A DNA stretch of 64,000 nucleotides, from assembly GCF_002925905.1 (NCBI RefSeq), contig NZ_PRDB01000005.1, positions 62,001 to 126,000 on the forward strand. Reading direction: 5' to 3'. This DNA is from Klebsiella michiganensis (GTDB taxonomy: Bacteria > Pseudomonadota > Gammaproteobacteria > Enterobacterales > Enterobacteriaceae). The notes beneath the pieces were generated by a model, which searched no databases, had not been told where the DNA came from, and saw only the letters and a program-made list of their open reading frames with translations. The translations under genes were made by a program, and so were the position numbers. Shown piece by piece: positions 16,376-28,150 of this stretch (positions are counted from its first letter, which is position 1; every line of letters starts with the position of its first letter).

Positions 16376-17770
16376 ATGAAGAAAATTGCGACCATTACAG
16401 CCTCGGTCATTATCGCAGGCGTGTTATGTTATTTAGGGTTGTCAGGCTATATCTGGTATTACGACAGTCAGCGTATTAAAAAAAACGACGTCCGGCTCTC
16501 GGCGGTTGCCGAGAATAATAAAGTCCTCTCTTTTTTTAGTGAAAAAGGTTGCGACTATTGCCATACGCCCTCGGCGGAGTTGCCCTTTTACGCCGCTTTT
16601 CCCGTTGCCAAACAGCTGATGGATTATGACGTACAGCTGGGATACAAATCCTTTAACCTTCAATCCGTGCGTACGTCACTGATTGACGATAAACCCGTTT
16701 CACAAAGTGAATTAAACAAGATTGAGTGGGTTATGCAGCATCAAACGATGCCGCCTACGCGATACGTCGCGCTGCACTGGGCCGGCGGCGTTAGCGACAG
16801 CGAACGTATTGAGATACTCAACTGGATTAAGCACCAGCGCGAGCGCTACTACGCCAGCGCTGATACCGCCGCGCAGCATCGCAATGAACCTCTCCAGCCG
16901 ATCCCTAAAAAGCTGCCCGTTGACGAGCGGAAAGCTGCGCTGGGTTTTCGTCTTTATCACGACGCGCGAATGTCCGGGGATAGCACCATTTCTTGCGCAC
17001 ACTGCCATGCGTTAAACGCGGGCGGGGTCGATGGCAGAAAAACGTCTATCGGCGTGGGAGGCGCTGTTGGGCCAATTAACGCGCCAACGGTATTTAACTC
17101 CGTCTTTAATATTGAGCAATTCTGGGACGGACGGGCATCAACGCTGCAAGAACAGGCCGGTGGCCCGCCGTTAAACCCCATTGAGATGGCATCAAAATCC
17201 TGGGAAGACATTATTAATAAACTGGATAAAGATCCCGTATTGAAAAAGGATTTTTTAGCCGTTTATCCGCAAGGTTTTAGCGGTGAGCGCATCACTGACG
17301 CTATCGCTGAATTTGAAAAAACATTAATTACCCCCGACGCGCCATTTGATAATTGGCTGCGCGGTGATGAAGACGCGCTGACCGCGCAACAAAAACATGG
17401 CTATCAGCTATTTAAAGATAATAAATGTGCTACCTGTCACGGCGGTATTATTCTCGGCGGCCGCTCTTTTGAACCGCTGGGGCTAAAGCGTGATTTTAAT
17501 TTTGGTGAAATCACGGCTGCTGATATTGGCCGAATGAATGTGACGAAAGAGGTACGGGATAAATTACGCCAAAAAGTGCCGGGGCTACGCAACGTGGCGC
17601 TCACCGCGCCCTATTTTCATCGCGGTGATGTTCCGACGCTTGATGGCGCAGTAAAACTGATGCTGCGCTATCAGGTCGGTACGGATTTAGCGCAAAAAGA
17701 TATCGATGATATTGTCGCTTTTCTGCATAGCCTGACCGGTGTTTATACGCCGTATCAGCCGGGGCAATAA
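16376..17770 (+). CDS. ccp: Triheme cytochrome c peroxidase (YhjA/Ccp)
   Basis: 464 residues from ATG 16376 ([21 protein letters not shown]), the length of E. coli YhjA; AAGGA stands 8 bases upstream. The N-terminal helix anchors it in the inner membrane facing the periplasm. Three heme c motifs are present: CDYCH (extra N-terminal domain), CAHCH (peroxidatic domain) and CATCH (electron-transfer domain). It reduces hydrogen peroxide using electrons from the quinol pool, allowing peroxide to serve as an oxidant when oxygen is scarce. ccmA begins 4 bases after its stop, so the gene may be co-transcribed with its own maturation machinery. Confidence 0.93.
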   Translation: MKKIATITASVIIAGVLCYLGLSGYIWYYDSQRIKKNDVRLSAVAENNKVLSFFSEKGCDYCHTPSAELPFYAAFPVAKQLMDYDVQLGYKSFNLQSVRTSLIDDKPVSQSELNKIEWVMQHQTMPPTRYVALHWAGGVSDSERIEILNWIKHQRERYYASADTAAQHRNEPLQPIPKKLPVDERKAALGFRLYHDARMSGDSTISCAHCHALNAGGVDGRKTSIGVGGAVGPINAPTVFNSVFNIEQFWDGRASTLQEQAGGPPLNPIEMASKSWEDIINKLDKDPVLKKDFLAVYPQGFSGERITDAIAEFEKTLITPDAPFDNWLRGDEDALTAQQKHGYQLFKDNKCATCHGGIILGGRSFEPLGLKRDFNFGEITAADIGRMNVTKEVRDKLRQKVPGLRNVALTAPYFHRGDVPTLDGAVKLMLRYQVGTDLAQKDIDDIVAFLHSLTGVYTPYQPGQ

Positions 17771-17774
17771 CGGG

Positions 17775-18419
17775 ATGATGAGCGAAAGTTCCCGGAGCTG
17801 GCTCAGGGCCATTAAACTGCACTGCGAACGCGATGGTCGGACGCTGATGAAAGATTTTTCATTCAGCGTTTCGGCGGGCGATTGGTTGCAGATAGCCGGA
17901 GGCAACGGTGCGGGGAAAACCACTCTCCTGCGCCTGCTTACCGGGCTGGCTCGCGCTGATGCCGGAGAAATCTACTGGCAAGGCCGCCCTCTGCATCGCG
18001 TTCGCGATAGCTACCAGCAAAACCTGCTGTGGATTGGCCATAAGCCGGGAATCAAAGCCAGGCTGACCGCCATGGAAAACCTGCGCTTTCTCCATCAACA
18101 CGATGATATCGCCCAGTGCCGGGAGGCCCTTGAGCAGGCCGGGCTTGCCGGCTTCGACGATATTCCTGTTAACCAGCTCTCCGCCGGTCAGCAGCAGCGC
18201 GTGGCGCTGTCGCGCCTCTGGCTGACCCGCGCCCGCCTGTGGATCCTCGACGAACCTTTTACCGCCGTCGATACGGAGGGCGTCGAACGCCTGATTCAGC
18301 GCATGGCGCAGCACACGGAGCAAGACGGCATCGTCATTTTCACTGCCCATCAATCAATTAGCGCGGCATCCGACAGGATTCGACGCATTGCGCTGCGCGG
18401 CGAGAGGGCGGAACCGTGA
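17775..18419 (+). CDS. ccmA: Heme exporter ATPase CcmA
   Basis: 214 residues, one ABC ATPase domain: Walker [10 protein letters not shown], signature LSAGQQQR, Walker B LWILDEP and switch histidine in TAHQS. The start is ATG-ATG at 17775; longer reading frames overlap ccp. With CcmB it powers release of holo-CcmE during cytochrome c maturation (System I). First gene of the ccm cluster; its stop overlaps the ccmB start (ATGA). Confidence 0.95.
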   Translation: MMSESSRSWLRAIKLHCERDGRTLMKDFSFSVSAGDWLQIAGGNGAGKTTLLRLLTGLARADAGEIYWQGRPLHRVRDSYQQNLLWIGHKPGIKARLTAMENLRFLHQHDDIAQCREALEQAGLAGFDDIPVNQLSAGQQQRVALSRLWLTRARLWILDEPFTAVDTEGVERLIQRMAQHTEQDGIVIFTAHQSISAASDRIRRIALRGERAEP

Positions 18420-19075
18420 TGTGGCGGATTTTTTGCCTTGAACTGCGGGTCGCGTTTCGCCATCGCGCGGAAATCGCCAATCCGCTGTGGTTTTTTCTGA
18501 TTGTCATTACGCTGTTTCCGCTTGCCGTTGGTCCGGAGCCGCAGCTGCTGGCGCGGCTGACGCCCGGCATTATTTGGGTCGCTGCGCTGCTCTCCTCGCT
18601 GCTGGCGCTCGAGCGCTTGTTTCGCGACGACTTACAGGACGGCAGCCTCGAACAGCTGATGCTGCTGCCTTTGCCGCTGCCGGCGGTGGTCGTGGCTAAA
18701 GTGATGGCTCACTGGGTGGTTACCGGTGTGCCCCTGCTGATCCTGTCGCCGCTGGTGGCTCTGCTGCTGGGCATGGACGTCTATGGCTGGAAAATTATGG
18801 CGCTGACCCTGCTGTTAGGGACGCCGACGCTGGGGTTCCTCGGCGCGCCGGGCGTGGGGCTCACCGTCGGACTTAAGCGCGGCGGCACGCTGTTAAGCAT
18901 TCTGGTTCTGCCGCTGACTATTCCCTTACTTATTTTTGCTACCGCCGCGATGGATGCGGCCTCCATGCATCTGCCCGTGACGGGGTATATGGCGATACTG
19001 GGCGCGCTGCTGGCGGGCAGCGCAACGTTAAGCCCCTTTGCGACGGCGGCGGCGCTACGCGTCAGTCTGCACTAG
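18416..19075 (+). CDS. ccmB: Heme exporter membrane subunit CcmB
   Basis: 219 residues, six hydrophobic helices, with the CcmB-typical [19 protein letters not shown] segment in the first cytoplasmic loop. It is the permease partner of CcmA in the inner membrane. It overlaps ccmA by 4 bases, and a gap of 97 bases follows before ccmC, the only sizeable gap in the operon. Confidence 0.95.
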   Translation: MMWRIFCLELRVAFRHRAEIANPLWFFLIVITLFPLAVGPEPQLLARLTPGIIWVAALLSSLLALERLFRDDLQDGSLEQLMLLPLPLPAVVVAKVMAHWVVTGVPLLILSPLVALLLGMDVYGWKIMALTLLLGTPTLGFLGAPGVGLTVGLKRGGTLLSILVLPLTIPLLIFATAAMDAASMHLPVTGYMAILGALLAGSATLSPFATAAALRVSLH

Positions 19076-19172
19076 CGCGGTTTTTGATGGATGGCGCTTA
19101 TCAGGTTTGCGGCGCCGGGGATTCAGGCCCGGGCTTATCAATGGATTTATCTTTATTTCTGGTGACTGAAAT

Positions 19173-19910
19173 ATGAGAAAAACAGGGATTCAACTGACGA
19201 ATCCGCCGCGGCTTTATCAGCTCTGCGGCAGGGTCGCTCCGTGGCTGGGCAGCGCCAGCGCGCTGGTGCTGATCGCGGGCTGGGTCTGGGGATTTGGCTT
19301 TGCGCCCGCGGACTATCAGCAGGGCGAGAGCTATCGCATTATCTATCTGCATGTTCCGGCGGCAATGTGGTCTATGGGCATTTATGCCCTGATGGCGGCC
19401 GCGGCGTTCATCGGCGTGGTCTGGCAGATGAAAATGGCCAATCTGGCGCTGGCGGCGATGGCGCCCGTGGGGGCGGTGTTTACCTTTGTGGCGCTGGTGA
19501 CCGGTTCCGCGTGGGGTAAGCCAATGTGGGGAACCTGGTGGGTTTGGGATGCGAGATTAACCTCTGAGCTGGTGCTGCTGTTTCTCTACGTCGGCGCGAT
19601 AGCGCTGTGGCACGCTTTTGACGATCGCCGTCTGGCCGGGCGTGCGGCGGCTATTCTGGTGCTGATTGGCGTGGTGAATTTACCGATCGTTCACTACTCG
19701 GTGGAGTGGTGGAACACCCTGCATCAGGGCTCAACGAATATGCAGCAAAGCATCGCTCCGGCGATGCGCGCGCCGCTGCGGCTGGCGATTATCGGCTACC
19801 TGCTGCTGTTTATCACGCTGGCGCTAATGCGCATGCGGAATCTGATTTTGCTCATGGAAAAACGTCGCCCGTGGGTCAGTGAACTGATTTTAAAAAGAGG
19901 TCGTCGATGA
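19173..19910 (+). CDS. ccmC: Heme-handling protein CcmC
   Basis: 245 residues with six transmembrane helices. The periplasmic tryptophan-rich (WWD) motif is GTWWVWDARLTSE, with histidines flanking it (HVPAAM, IVHYSVEWWNTLHQG). CcmC presents heme to CcmE. The stop overlaps the ccmD start. Confidence 0.95.
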   Translation: MRKTGIQLTNPPRLYQLCGRVAPWLGSASALVLIAGWVWGFGFAPADYQQGESYRIIYLHVPAAMWSMGIYALMAAAAFIGVVWQMKMANLALAAMAPVGAVFTFVALVTGSAWGKPMWGTWWVWDARLTSELVLLFLYVGAIALWHAFDDRRLAGRAAAILVLIGVVNLPIVHYSVEWWNTLHQGSTNMQQSIAPAMRAPLRLAIIGYLLLFITLALMRMRNLILLMEKRRPWVSELILKRGRR

Positions 19911-20110
19911 GCAGCGCATTTACAAGCTGGAGTGATTTCCTGGCCATGGGCGGCTATGCCTTTTACGTCTGGCTGGCGGTGGCGCTGACCGTTCTCCCGC
20001 TGGCGGCGCTGGTCGCGCACAGCGCGATCCTGCATCGTGTCATTCTGCGCGATATCGCCCGGCAGCGCGCCCGTGAAGCCCGCAGGCGCGCGGCGCGGGA
20101 GGCGACATGA
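19907..20110 (+). CDS. ccmD: Small membrane protein CcmD
   Basis: 67 residues: a single transmembrane helix ([21 protein letters not shown]) and a highly basic cytoplasmic tail ([18 protein letters not shown]). It helps release holo-CcmE from the CcmABC complex. ATGA overlaps join it to both ccmC and ccmE. Confidence 0.92.
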   Translation: MSSAFTSWSDFLAMGGYAFYVWLAVALTVLPLAALVAHSAILHRVILRDIARQRAREARRRAAREAT

Positions 20111-20586
20111 ATATTCGCCGCAAAAACCGGCTGTGGGTCGCCCTCGCGGTGCTCGCCGGGCTAACGCTGACCACCGCGCTGGTGCTCTATGCGCTACGTT
20201 CCAGTATCGACCTGTTCTATACGCCTGGCGAAATCCTCTACGGCAAGCGCGAAACGCAGCAGCGGCCCGAGCGGGGTCAGCGTCTGCGCGTCGGCGGGAT
20301 GGTCGCGCCCGGCAGCGTGAAGCGGGATGCGAATTCGCTGCAGGTGAGTTTTAGCATCTATGACGCCGAAGGTTCGGTGGACGTCAGCTACGAAGGCATT
20401 CTGCCGGACCTGTTCCGCGAAGGGCAGGGCGTGGTGGTTCAGGGCGAGCTTGATGCGCACAACCGGATACAGGCGAAAGAAGTGCTCGCCAAACACGATG
20501 AGAACTACACTCCGCCAGACGTGGAAAAAGCGATGGAGAGCAACCATCGTCGCCCGGATAGCGCCTACAGGGACACATCCTTATGA
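20107..20586 (+). CDS. ccmE: Periplasmic heme chaperone CcmE
   Basis: 159 residues, one N-terminal membrane anchor and an OB-fold domain. The covalent heme-binding histidine lies in [13 protein letters not shown], with the following tyrosine that coordinates heme iron. Full length. The stop overlaps the ccmF start. Confidence 0.95.
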   Translation: MNIRRKNRLWVALAVLAGLTLTTALVLYALRSSIDLFYTPGEILYGKRETQQRPERGQRLRVGGMVAPGSVKRDANSLQVSFSIYDAEGSVDVSYEGILPDLFREGQGVVVQGELDAHNRIQAKEVLAKHDENYTPPDVEKAMESNHRRPDSAYRDTSL

Positions 20587-22520
20587 TGCCTGAAGTCGGC
20601 AACGGGCTGCTGTGCCTGGCGCTTGGCGTCGCGCTACTGCTTTCCGTCTATCCGCTGTGGGGCGCGGCGCGGGGGGACAGGCGAATGATGGCCTCTTCCC
20701 GGGTATTTGCCGTTCTGCTGTTCATCCTCATTATGGGCGCCTTTATGGTGCTGATTAACGCCTTCATTACCAACGATTTTACGTTGAGCTACGTGGCCAG
20801 TAACGCCAATACTCAGCTGCCGATCCGGTACCGCGTGGCCGCAGCCTGGGGCGCACATGAAGGTTCGCTGCTGCTATGGGTGCTGCTGATGAGCGGCTGG
20901 ACAGTGGCGGTAGCGCTGCGCAGCAGGCGAATGCCGCTTGATATTGTCGCCCGGGTGCTGGCGGTGATGGGAACGATCAGCGTTGGCTTTCTGCTGTTTA
21001 TTCTGTTCACCTCCAACCCGTTTGCCCGTACGCTGCCGGAATTTGCCATTGAAGGGCGCGACCTGAACCCGCTGTTGCAGGACCCCGGGCTCATTTTCCA
21101 TCCGCCGCTGCTGTATATGGGCTATGTGGGCTTCTCGGTGAGTTTTGCCCTGGCGATAGCCGCGCTGTTGAGCGGGCGGCTGGATAGCACCTTCGCTCGC
21201 TTCTCTCGCCCGTGGACGCTGGCGGCGTGGGCCTTCCTGACGCTCGGTATTGTGCTGGGCTCCGCGTGGGCTTACTACGAGCTGGGATGGGGAGGCTGGT
21301 GGTTCTGGGATCCGGTGGAAAACGCGTCGCTGATGCCATGGCTGGCCGGCACCGCGCTGCTGCATTCGCTGGCGGTCACTGAACAGCGCGCCAGCTTCAA
21401 GGCGTGGACGCTTCTGCTCGCTATCTGCGCATTTTCGCTCTGTCTGCTGGGGACCTTTCTGGTGCGTTCCGGCGTGCTGGTCTCGGTTCACGCTTTTACC
21501 TCCGACCCGGCGCGCGGCATGTTTATTCTGGCCTTTATGGTGCTGGTCATTGGCGGCTCTTTACTGCTGTTCGCCATGCGTGGCTATAAAGTCCGCTCTC
21601 GGGTAAATAATGCGCTCTGGTCGCGCGAGTCGCTGCTGCTCGGCAACAACGTTCTGCTGATGGCCGCTATGCTCACGGTGCTGCTGGGTACGCTGCTGCC
21701 GCTGGTGCATAAACAGCTGGGTCTCGGCAGTATTTCGATTGGCGCGCCGTTCTTTAATACGATGTTTAGCTGGCTGATGGCGCCGTTTGCGCTCCTGATG
21801 GGCATCGGCCCGCTGGTGCGCTGGGGGCGCGATCGCCCGCGTAAGCTCAGGAGGCTGCTGGTTATCGCCTGCGCAAGCACGCTGGCGCTGTCGCTTCTGT
21901 TGCCGTGGTGGTTGGGCGATAAGATTGTCGCCATGACGGTGGTCGGGCTGGCGATGGCCTGTTGGGTCTTTGTGCTGGCGGGAGTAGAGATCGCTTTGCG
22001 GGTTTCACGCGGCGCCAGGATGACCCTCAGCTACTGGGGAATGGTCGCAGGCCACCTCGGGCTGGCGGTCACCCTCGTGGGTATCGCCTTTAGTCAAAAT
22101 TACAGCGTGGAGCGCGACGTGCGCATGCGGGTGGGCGACAGCGTCGATGTCCATGAATATCGCTTTTCTTTCCGTGAGGTCAAAGAGGCGATCGGCCCAA
22201 ACTATCGCTCCGCCGTCGCGGTGATTGGCGTCATGCGACGCGGCGAACCGCAGGCGATACTGAATGCGGAAAAGCGCTTTTACCACAGCAGCAGCGCCAT
22301 GATGACCGAAGCGGCGGTTGACGGCGGATTTACCCGCGATCTCTATGCCGCGCTGGGCGAAGAGCTGGGCAACGGCGCCTGGGCCGTACGCCTTTATTAT
22401 AAACCGTTCGTACGCTGGATTTGGGCCGGGGGAGTGCTGATGGCGCTGGGCGGGCTGTTGTGCCTGTGCGATCCGCGCTATCGCCCGCGCCGCGGATATC
22501 CTGGCGCGGAGGCCAGATGA
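20583..22520 (+). CDS. ccmF: Cytochrome c heme lyase subunit CcmF
   Basis: 645 residues, about 15 transmembrane helices, with the WWD domain [19 protein letters not shown] and conserved histidines. Together with CcmH it attaches heme to CxxCH motifs of apocytochromes on the periplasmic side. Same length class as E. coli CcmF (647). The last base pairs overlap the start of ccmG. Confidence 0.95.
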   Translation: MMPEVGNGLLCLALGVALLLSVYPLWGAARGDRRMMASSRVFAVLLFILIMGAFMVLINAFITNDFTLSYVASNANTQLPIRYRVAAAWGAHEGSLLLWVLLMSGWTVAVALRSRRMPLDIVARVLAVMGTISVGFLLFILFTSNPFARTLPEFAIEGRDLNPLLQDPGLIFHPPLLYMGYVGFSVSFALAIAALLSGRLDSTFARFSRPWTLAAWAFLTLGIVLGSAWAYYELGWGGWWFWDPVENASLMPWLAGTALLHSLAVTEQRASFKAWTLLLAICAFSLCLLGTFLVRSGVLVSVHAFTSDPARGMFILAFMVLVIGGSLLLFAMRGYKVRSRVNNALWSRESLLLGNNVLLMAAMLTVLLGTLLPLVHKQLGLGSISIGAPFFNTMFSWLMAPFALLMGIGPLVRWGRDRPRKLRRLLVIACASTLALSLLLPWWLGDKIVAMTVVGLAMACWVFVLAGVEIALRVSRGARMTLSYWGMVAGHLGLAVTLVGIAFSQNYSVERDVRMRVGDSVDVHEYRFSFREVKEAIGPNYRSAVAVIGVMRRGEPQAILNAEKRFYHSSSAMMTEAAVDGGFTRDLYAALGEELGNGAWAVRLYYKPFVRWIWAGGVLMALGGLLCLCDPRYRPRRGYPGAEAR

Positions 22521-23074
22521 AGCGCTGTACGTTGTTGATGCCGCTGGTCATTTTTATGGCTATCGCGATGCTGCTGCTGTGGCAGCTGGCGCGTAATGTG
22601 GAAGGGGACGATCCCAATAGCCTGGAGTCGGCGCTGATCGGAAAACCGGTACCGATTTTCCGTCTTGAGGCGCTGGAAGATCCCGGGCAGTATTTTCAGT
22701 CGGATGCGCTGGCGCAGGGCAAACCGCTGCTGCTTAACGTCTGGGCGACCTGGTGCCCGACCTGTCGCGCAGAGCATCAGTATTTGAATCAGCTTTCCGC
22801 GCGGGGGATCCGCGTGGTGGGTCTGAACTACAAAGACGATCGGCAGAAAGCAATTGGCTGGCTGAACACGCTGGGCAATCCCTACGCGCTGAGCCTGTTT
22901 GACGGCGACGGGATGCTCGGGCTGGATCTCGGAGTCTACGGCGCGCCGGAGACGTTTTTGATCGATGGACAGGGGATCATTCGCTACCGCCACGCGGGGG
23001 ATCTTAACGATCGGGTGTGGGAGCGCGAATTCAGGCCGCTGTGGGAGAAGTTTAGCCGGGAGGCTGCGCCATGA
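22517..23074 (+). CDS. dsbE: Thiol:disulfide oxidoreductase CcmG/DsbE
   Basis: 185 residues from ATG 22517 ([22 protein letters not shown]), which overlaps the ccmF stop; a longer frame starts inside ccmF and is not used. A signal anchor is followed by a thioredoxin fold with active site WCPTC and the cis-proline segment GAPETFLID. It reduces the apocytochrome cysteines before heme attachment, using electrons from DsbD. Confidence 0.95.
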   Translation: MKRCTLLMPLVIFMAIAMLLLWQLARNVEGDDPNSLESALIGKPVPIFRLEALEDPGQYFQSDALAQGKPLLLNVWATWCPTCRAEHQYLNQLSARGIRVVGLNYKDDRQKAIGWLNTLGNPYALSLFDGDGMLGLDLGVYGAPETFLIDGQGIIRYRHAGDLNDRVWEREFRPLWEKFSREAAP

Positions 23075-24129
23075 GATTATTACTGAGCGCGCTGATGCTG
23101 CTGCTTTGCGCAAACGCGCTGGCCGCTATTGATGTCATGCCGTTTAAGGACGAGGAGCAGGAACAGCGGTTTCGCCTGCTCACGGAGCAGCTTCGGTGCC
23201 CGAAATGCCAGAACAATAGCATTGCGGATTCCAGTTCCGCGATCGCGGCCGACCTGCGGCAGAAAGTTTTTACGCTTATGCAGGAAGGAAAAAGCGACAG
23301 CGATATTGTGGACTACATGGTGGCGCGCTACGGCAACTTCGTTACCTACGATCCGCCATTAACCCCGCTGACGATGCTGCTGTGGGTCGTGCCGGCCGCA
23401 GCGATCGCCATGGGCGGTTGGGCTATAGTGGCCCGCTCCCGCCGCCGCGTCAGGCCAGGGCAGGAGACGTTTTCTGACGGCCGGGCGCCGGAGGATAAAT
23501 CCGCCGGGCCGTGGATTTTTATACCTGGCGCGGCGCTTGCGCTGGCGGTAGGTGCGGTCAGCTATAGCCAGACCGGCCACTATCAGCAGGTGCAACGCTG
23601 GCAGCAGGCGGTGGCTCAGACGCCGGCTCTGTTGGCGCGGGTGCAGGATCCAAAGGCGCAGCCGCTTGATGAAGACGAGCTGCGGCGTCTGGCCCTTGGG
23701 CTACGCACGACGCTGTGGCAAAATCCGGACGCTTCTATTGAGGATTGGCTTATGCTCGGGCGTCTCGGCAGGGTCCTGGACAACGCCGCTATGGCGACTC
23801 AAGCCTATGCTCGCGCTTACGCGCTGGCTCCGGATAACGATAGTGCGGCATTTGGCTATGCGGAGGCGCTGCTGCGGGTATCTGACCCGCGGGGCGGTGC
23901 GCTGGTGCGCCAACTGATGGAGGGCCAGCGCGTTAACGACCGCCTGCTTAATCTGTATGCGCTCAGTGCATCAGAGCAGGCGCATTTCAGCGAGGCGCTG
24001 ACGGCGTGGCGGTTGCTGCTAAAACGATTACCGCCGGACGATACGCACCGGGCGGTCATTGAGCATCATATCAACCAGACGGAGCAACGGTTAACCCACG
24101 GACATCCCGCCGTTGACGCGCAAGGTTAA
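23071..24129 (+). CDS. ccmH: Cytochrome c maturation protein CcmH (CcmH-CcmI fusion)
   Basis: 352 residues. The N-terminal part has a cleavable signal and the redox motif LRCPKC. A transmembrane helix follows (LLWVVPAAAIAMGGWAIV), and then a C-terminal half with CcmI-like TPR helices. The fused form is what E. coli has (350 residues). The last gene of the operon; its stop overlaps by 2 bases the stop codon of the convergent dehydrogenase gene, leaving no room for a terminator between them. Confidence 0.94.
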   Translation: MRLLLSALMLLLCANALAAIDVMPFKDEEQEQRFRLLTEQLRCPKCQNNSIADSSSAIAADLRQKVFTLMQEGKSDSDIVDYMVARYGNFVTYDPPLTPLTMLLWVVPAAAIAMGGWAIVARSRRRVRPGQETFSDGRAPEDKSAGPWIFIPGAALALAVGAVSYSQTGHYQQVQRWQQAVAQTPALLARVQDPKAQPLDEDELRRLALGLRTTLWQNPDASIEDWLMLGRLGRVLDNAAMATQAYARAYALAPDNDSAAFGYAEALLRVSDPRGGALVRQLMEGQRVNDRLLNLYALSASEQAHFSEALTAWRLLLKRLPPDDTHRAVIEHHINQTEQRLTHGHPAVDAQG

Positions 24130-25064
24130 TAACCACTCCGTTTGTTCACCAGGTTTTTCAGCGGCAGCGCCTGCTGCTGCCGCCGGATGTTGTCCAGCAG
24201 CTGGCGGGCAATCACCTCCGTCTGCGCGATGGAGGCCATATGCGGCGTGATCGCCACCTGCGGGTGTTGCCACAGCGGGTCCTCCTGGGGCAGGGGCTCG
24301 ACGGGGAAGACGTCCAGCACCGCGCCGGACAGCTTGCCGCTATCCAGCGCCTCGAGCACGTCCTGATTCACCATATGCTCGCCGCGGCCGCAGTTAATCA
24401 GCGACGCGCCGTCGGGCAGCTGCTGCAGTAAAGGATGGGCGAGGATACCTCGCGTCTCCCCGGTTAACGGCAGGACGTTGATCAGCGCATCCAGCTGGCC
24501 AAGGAATTCGCCAGCCTGCGTCTCTCCGTGGTAGCAGCGCACGCCGGCAAGGGATTTTTCGCTACGCGCCCAGCCGGAAACCCGATACCCCAGCGCGGCC
24601 AGCTGCGAGGCGATATAGCCGCCAATTTCGCCGAGGCCCATGACGCCAACGTGATAATCGGCCGCCGCTCGCTGCGGATACATCTTCCAGACGCGCTCGC
24701 GCTGGTGGGCCAGCGCCCGGTCAAAGCGACGCTGAAACCACAGTACGCCCCACAGCGCGTATTCAAACATACCGTGACGAAAATCTTCATCCACCACCCG
24801 GCAGAGCGGAACGTCGCTGGCGAAAACGCTGGCAGGCAAATGGTCTACGCCGGCAGACGCGGCCTGGATCAGCTTCAGCTGAGGCGAGCGCGCCAGCAGC
24901 TGCGGGTCGGGAAACCAGCAGCAGGCGTATTGCGCCTCGCGGGCGGCGGGCTCCTCGGGTAGAACCGCTTTCACTTCCGGGAATAGCGCGAACGCGGCGC
25001 AAATCTCCCGGGTGTACTGAGGATCGTTACAATCCACGACGATGGTGAACTGAGTCATAGGCAT
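24126..25064 (-). CDS. D-2-hydroxyacid dehydrogenase (GhrA-like)
   Basis: 312 residues, the length of E. coli GhrA. The NAD(P) motif GVMGLGEIGGYIA lies near residue 140. The catalytic arginine is in NCGRGEHM, glutamate in VEPLP and histidine in ITPHMAS. Enzymes of this family reduce 2-keto acids such as glyoxylate or hydroxypyruvate. It is the last gene of a seven-gene operon, its ATG overlapping the aldolase stop (TAATG); an internal ATG at 25058 is an alternative start. Its place after an aldolase suggests it reduces a 2-keto fragment made by the pathway. Confidence 0.87.
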   Translation of the reverse strand: MPMTQFTIVVDCNDPQYTREICAAFALFPEVKAVLPEEPAAREAQYACCWFPDPQLLARSPQLKLIQAASAGVDHLPASVFASDVPLCRVVDEDFRHGMFEYALWGVLWFQRRFDRALAHQRERVWKMYPQRAAADYHVGVMGLGEIGGYIASQLAALGYRVSGWARSEKSLAGVRCYHGETQAGEFLGQLDALINVLPLTGETRGILAHPLLQQLPDGASLINCGRGEHMVNQDVLEALDSGKLSGAVLDVFPVEPLPQEDPLWQHPQVAITPHMASIAQTEVIARQLLDNIRRQQQALPLKNLVNKRSGY

Positions 25065-25792
25065 TAGCTCTTATAAGAAGTATCAAGACGGTCCAGGCGC
25101 CGCAGCCACGCCTGCCACACCAGCTGGCGTTCATGTTCAACCCCCATCAGCTGCTCACAGGCGTGCCGGCTCAGCGGTTCAGGTATCGTATGGATGGGGC
25201 CGAGCGGCGCCAGCTGCGCGGCGGCCATCTGGATCTCGCAGGCGCGGTTCAGGTAGTACATGATGTAAAACGCATCGGCGACGGTGCGCCCGACCGACAG
25301 CAGCCCGTGGCTTTGCAGGATCATAGCGATGTTCTCGCCGAGCGAGCGCTGGATCCGCACGCGTTCATCGAGATCGAATGCGACGCCTTCATAAGGATGG
25401 TAGCCGACGCGTTGATAAAATTCGGTGCTGATTTGGTTAAGCTGCAGCAGCCCGTCTGCGCAGGCGGCAACGGCCATCCCCGGCAGCGTGTGGGTGTGGA
25501 TCACGCAGTGGGCGTCTTCCCGGGCCATATGGACCGCGCTATGAATGGTAAATCCCGCCGAGTTTGCCGGGGCGCTGCCCTCGACGACCTTCCCCTGCAT
25601 ATCGACCACAATTAAGTTGCTGGCGGTGACTTCGTCAAACATCATGCCAAAGGGGTTAATCAAAAACCGCGGCTCGCCGTCACCGGGCAGGCGCACGGAG
25701 AAGTGGGTATACAGCGTGTCTTCCCAGCCGAAGAGCGCCGCCAGACGATAGGCGGCGGCCAGCTGCTGGCGTAGTTCCCGTTCAGTTACCAT
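25064..25792 (-). CDS. Class II aldolase/adducin-family protein
   Basis: 242 residues. The metal site of the family is visible: HTHTLPG (two histidines) and a third histidine in QSHGLLSVG. The N-terminal NPFGMMFDEVTASNLIVVD and SEGSAP-like segments match the fold. Members cleave aldol bonds or decarboxylate, with zinc, in sugar and amino acid catabolism. It starts immediately after the transporter stop codon (TAAATG) and is translationally coupled to the next gene. The substrate is unknown. Confidence 0.83.
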   Translation of the reverse strand: MVTERELRQQLAAAYRLAALFGWEDTLYTHFSVRLPGDGEPRFLINPFGMMFDEVTASNLIVVDMQGKVVEGSAPANSAGFTIHSAVHMAREDAHCVIHTHTLPGMAVAACADGLLQLNQISTEFYQRVGYHPYEGVAFDLDERVRIQRSLGENIAMILQSHGLLSVGRTVADAFYIMYYLNRACEIQMAAAQLAPLGPIHTIPEPLSRHACEQLMGVEHERQLVWQAWLRRLDRLDTSYKS

Positions 25793-27313
<1,521 letters not shown>

Positions 27314-27337
27314 ACCGACTCCCGTTTAATTATTGTA

Positions 27338-28144
27338 TTAATTGATGCTTTCTAAGTTGTATTTCTTGATGATGGCGTCATATTTGCCGTTGGCTTTAAG
27401 GGTGGCTAACGTTGATTTAATGGCCTCGGCCAGCTCGGTGTTGCCTTTGGCGACGTAAATTCCCAGCGGTAGCGGATAGACCAGACGGTTCGAGCTAATG
27501 GCCAGGCGGCCGCGGCTTTTCTCGACGATAATTTGCGCCGCCGGGGCGATTTCTAACTGGGCGTTGATATTTTTCGACAGCAGGGCCTGGGAGGCTTCTG
27601 GCGCGGTCGGGAATTCCTGAATACTAATGGCCGGTTTGCCGTTTTTCAGGCAGTACTCGTCGGAGTGCGTTTTCAGGCTGGAAACCCAGGCGGTACCCGC
27701 CTGCAGACCTACCTTCACGCCGCACAGTTCGTCTTCCGTTTTTGGCTGAATGGCGCTGCTTTTCAGCGCAATAATGGACGCGCCGGACAGGGCGTAAGGG
27801 ATAGCGTCCGCCTGCTTCTGGCGCTCGGGCGTCACGTACATCCCGGAGATCACCGCATCGTATTTTTTACCGATACCTAAGATCAGGCTGGTGAATTTCG
27901 TGTCGATAAGCTGCGGTTTTGCCTTCAGCTGTTCGGCGATCAGCGCCGCGAACTCCGGGTCGATGCCGACAATATTGTTATTGCTGTCATAGGATTCAAA
28001 AGGCGGATAGGTCACCTCCATCCCGACTTTAAAGACGCCCTCGGTCAGCAACTCAGCGGCCTGAGCCAGCGGTGAAAAACAAGCGGTGACGGCGATGGAT
28101 AAAGCCACACGGCGCGAGAGTTTTTTTAGCGTTTTGTTCATCAT
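27338..28144 (-). CDS. Periplasmic amino-acid-type substrate-binding protein
   Basis: 268 residues. A signal peptide (ends PLAQAAE) is followed by an SBP family 3 domain: VGMEVTYPPFESYDSNNNIVGIDPEFAALIAEQL, the arginine-containing ligand site SGMYVTPERQKQ and LQAGTAW. It pairs with the fused permease-ATPase. Two cysteines (ELCG, EYCL) may form a disulfide. Ligand specificity cannot be read, but a cationic or guanidino amino acid would fit the neighbouring ureohydrolase. Starts at ATG-ATG, 6 bases after the oxygenase. Confidence 0.88.
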   Translation of the reverse strand: MMNKTLKKLSRRVALSIAVTACFSPLAQAAELLTEGVFKVGMEVTYPPFESYDSNNNIVGIDPEFAALIAEQLKAKPQLIDTKFTSLILGIGKKYDAVISGMYVTPERQKQADAIPYALSGASIIALKSSAIQPKTEDELCGVKVGLQAGTAWVSSLKTHSDEYCLKNGKPAISIQEFPTAPEASQALLSKNINAQLEIAPAAQIIVEKSRGRLAISSNRLVYPLPLGIYVAKGNTELAEAIKSTLATLKANGKYDAIIKKYNLESIN

Positions 28145-28150
28145 TTATCC

